Below are positions 63,648-64,000 of a DNA stretch of 64,000 nucleotides, piece by piece. The notes beneath the pieces are model-generated. The model was not told the DNA's origin and did no database searches. It worked only from the letters and a program-made list of their open reading frames with translations. A program made the translations under genes and the position numbers. The stretch's first letter is position 1. Every line of letters begins with the position of its first letter. Source of the DNA: Anticarsia gemmatalis (lineage: Eukaryota > Arthropoda > Insecta > Lepidoptera > Erebidae); the NCBI RefSeq assembly GCF_050436995.1, contig NC_134747.1, positions 4,595,501 to 4,659,500 of the forward strand, read 5' to 3'.

Positions 63648-63728
63648 TAAAAGCCCGAACTGTGGTAAATCCTAAGATTTTCCGGTAAAATCTAAGATTT
63701 ACCAACTCTCAATGGTAAAAGTCCGAAC
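63648..63728 (+). repeat. direct repeat TAAAAGYCCGAAC flanking an inverted repeat
   Basis: TAAAAGCCCGAAC (63648-63660) and TAAAAGTCCGAAC (63716-63728) match at 12 of 13 positions. Between them, TGGTAAATC (63663-63671) and GATTTACCA (63696-63704) form a perfect inverted repeat with partly complementary interior (TAAGATTTT / AAAATCTAA). This arrangement opens the hairpin-rich cluster at the window end. Confidence 0.75.
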
Positions 63729-63790
63729 AAGCCAGAGTTTAAAAACTATGTTACGATATATAAAAAAATCTTCCTTCATAACTATGTTTA

Positions 63791-63830
63791 TAACTATTTC
63801 ACAGTATAATTATATACTGTGACATAGTTA
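63791..63830. repeat. 40-bp near-palindrome (18-bp arms)
   Basis: TAACTATTTCACAGTATA and TATACTGTGACATAGTTA are complementary at 17 of 18 positions around ATTA. Complementarity resumes outside it: TTCCTTCATAACTATG upstream against CATAGTTATAAAGAAGGA downstream, with a three-base indel. The total fold is therefore nearly 70 bases. Confidence 0.88.
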
Positions 63831-63862
63831 TAAAGAAGGAGTTTTGGGCATAGCGACATGGG

Positions 63863-63875
63863 TAGGTTAGGTTAG
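63863..63875 (+). repeat. TTAGG-like tract (TAGGTTAGGTTAG)
   Basis: Two to three units of TTAGG, the insect telomere repeat, sit between two hairpins. The tract is far too short to be a telomere and may be coincidental or part of the element. Confidence 0.45.
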
Positions 63876-63922
63876 AAGGCTAAGGTGGGAGCGAGCGAAG
63901 CGAAGCTCCCACCTTAGCCTTC
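63875..63922. repeat. hairpin with 18-bp perfect stem and GCGAAGC turn
   Basis: GAAGGCTAAGGTGGGAGC (63875-63892) and GCTCCCACCTTAGCCTTC (63905-63922) are exact reverse complements. The 12-base loop contains GCGAAGC, a sequence known to form an exceptionally stable DNA mini-hairpin. Confidence 0.93.
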
Positions 63923-63944
63923 GTGGTTATTTTTTTTTAACCAC
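63923..63944. repeat. hairpin with 7-bp stem and T8 loop
   Basis: GTGGTTA and TAACCAC pair around eight T. It begins on the base after the previous hairpin ends. Confidence 0.85.
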
Positions 63945-63953
63945 CCAGAAGGA

Positions 63954-63976
63954 GGAGCCCCGCGAAGCGGGGCTCC
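63954..63976. repeat. GC hairpin, 10-bp stem, GAA loop
   Basis: GGAGCCCCGC and GCGGGGCTCC pair perfectly around GAA, so the tip is again GCGAAGC. It lies 24 bases from the window end, and the element probably continues beyond it. Confidence 0.93.
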
Positions 63977-64000
63977 GGCGAAATCTCGATATCATCAAAT

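Noticed and set aside
1..64000. CRISPR arrays, rRNA, bacterial operons or prophage
   Set aside because: No regular repeat-spacer array, ribosomal sequence or dense bacterial coding was seen. The composition and gene structure are those of an insect nuclear genome.

Overview
The window reads as nuclear DNA from a moth or butterfly (Lepidoptera). It is AT-rich and non-coding over most of its length. It carries a non-autonomous Helitron whose ends match the family common in lepidopteran genomes (Lep1-like). It also has short repeat relics that look lepidopteran and a small TTAGG-type tract. The insect assignment rests on these repeats and on the single recognisable gene. I cannot name the species.

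The only gene I can defend is an intronless SoxB1-class transcription factor, best called SoxNeuro (SoxN), on the + strand at 26365-27468 (367 aa). It sits in a sharp GC-rich island (about 26020-27560). The HMG box is full length. The N-terminus resembles the METELK start of vertebrate Sox2, and the C-terminus keeps the short SoxB1 motifs. The leader holds upstream ATGs, including a minimal ATG-TGA and a 97-codon reading frame that ends on top of the main start codon. The 3' UTR has a Pumilio-type site and a single AATAAA about 660 bases after the stop.

About 26 kb upstream and 36 kb downstream look like a gene desert, which is usual around developmental regulators. Inside it are isolated GC-rich or motif-dense blocks that could be enhancers, distal promoters or insulator-like sites. 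Examples are a YY1/ETS/CRE cluster near 10150, a CCAAT/E-box/Sox cluster near 6000, a CGATA cluster near 14920, a CRE palindrome at 40264, a Sox-Oct composite at 44443 and GC blocks near 16880, 18000-18480, 22050, 59640 and 62900. Mobile DNA is sparse: one complete 246-bp Helitron (20072-20317), one 5' fragment (45920-46010), a probable tRNA-like SINE relic (around 30820-30945, minus strand) and two short repeat relics (49076, 52176).

The most unusual DNA is structural. Three abutting palindromes lie at 55537-55616, including a perfect 41-bp one. A hairpin with 23-base arms lies at 1509-1566. The last 360 bases (63640-64000) hold a dense series of hairpins, two of them with GCGAAGC turns, beside a TTAGG-like tract. 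That last cluster is cut by the window edge and may be the end of an undescribed element. No CRISPR, rRNA or convincing tRNA gene was seen, and no second protein-coding gene could be supported.
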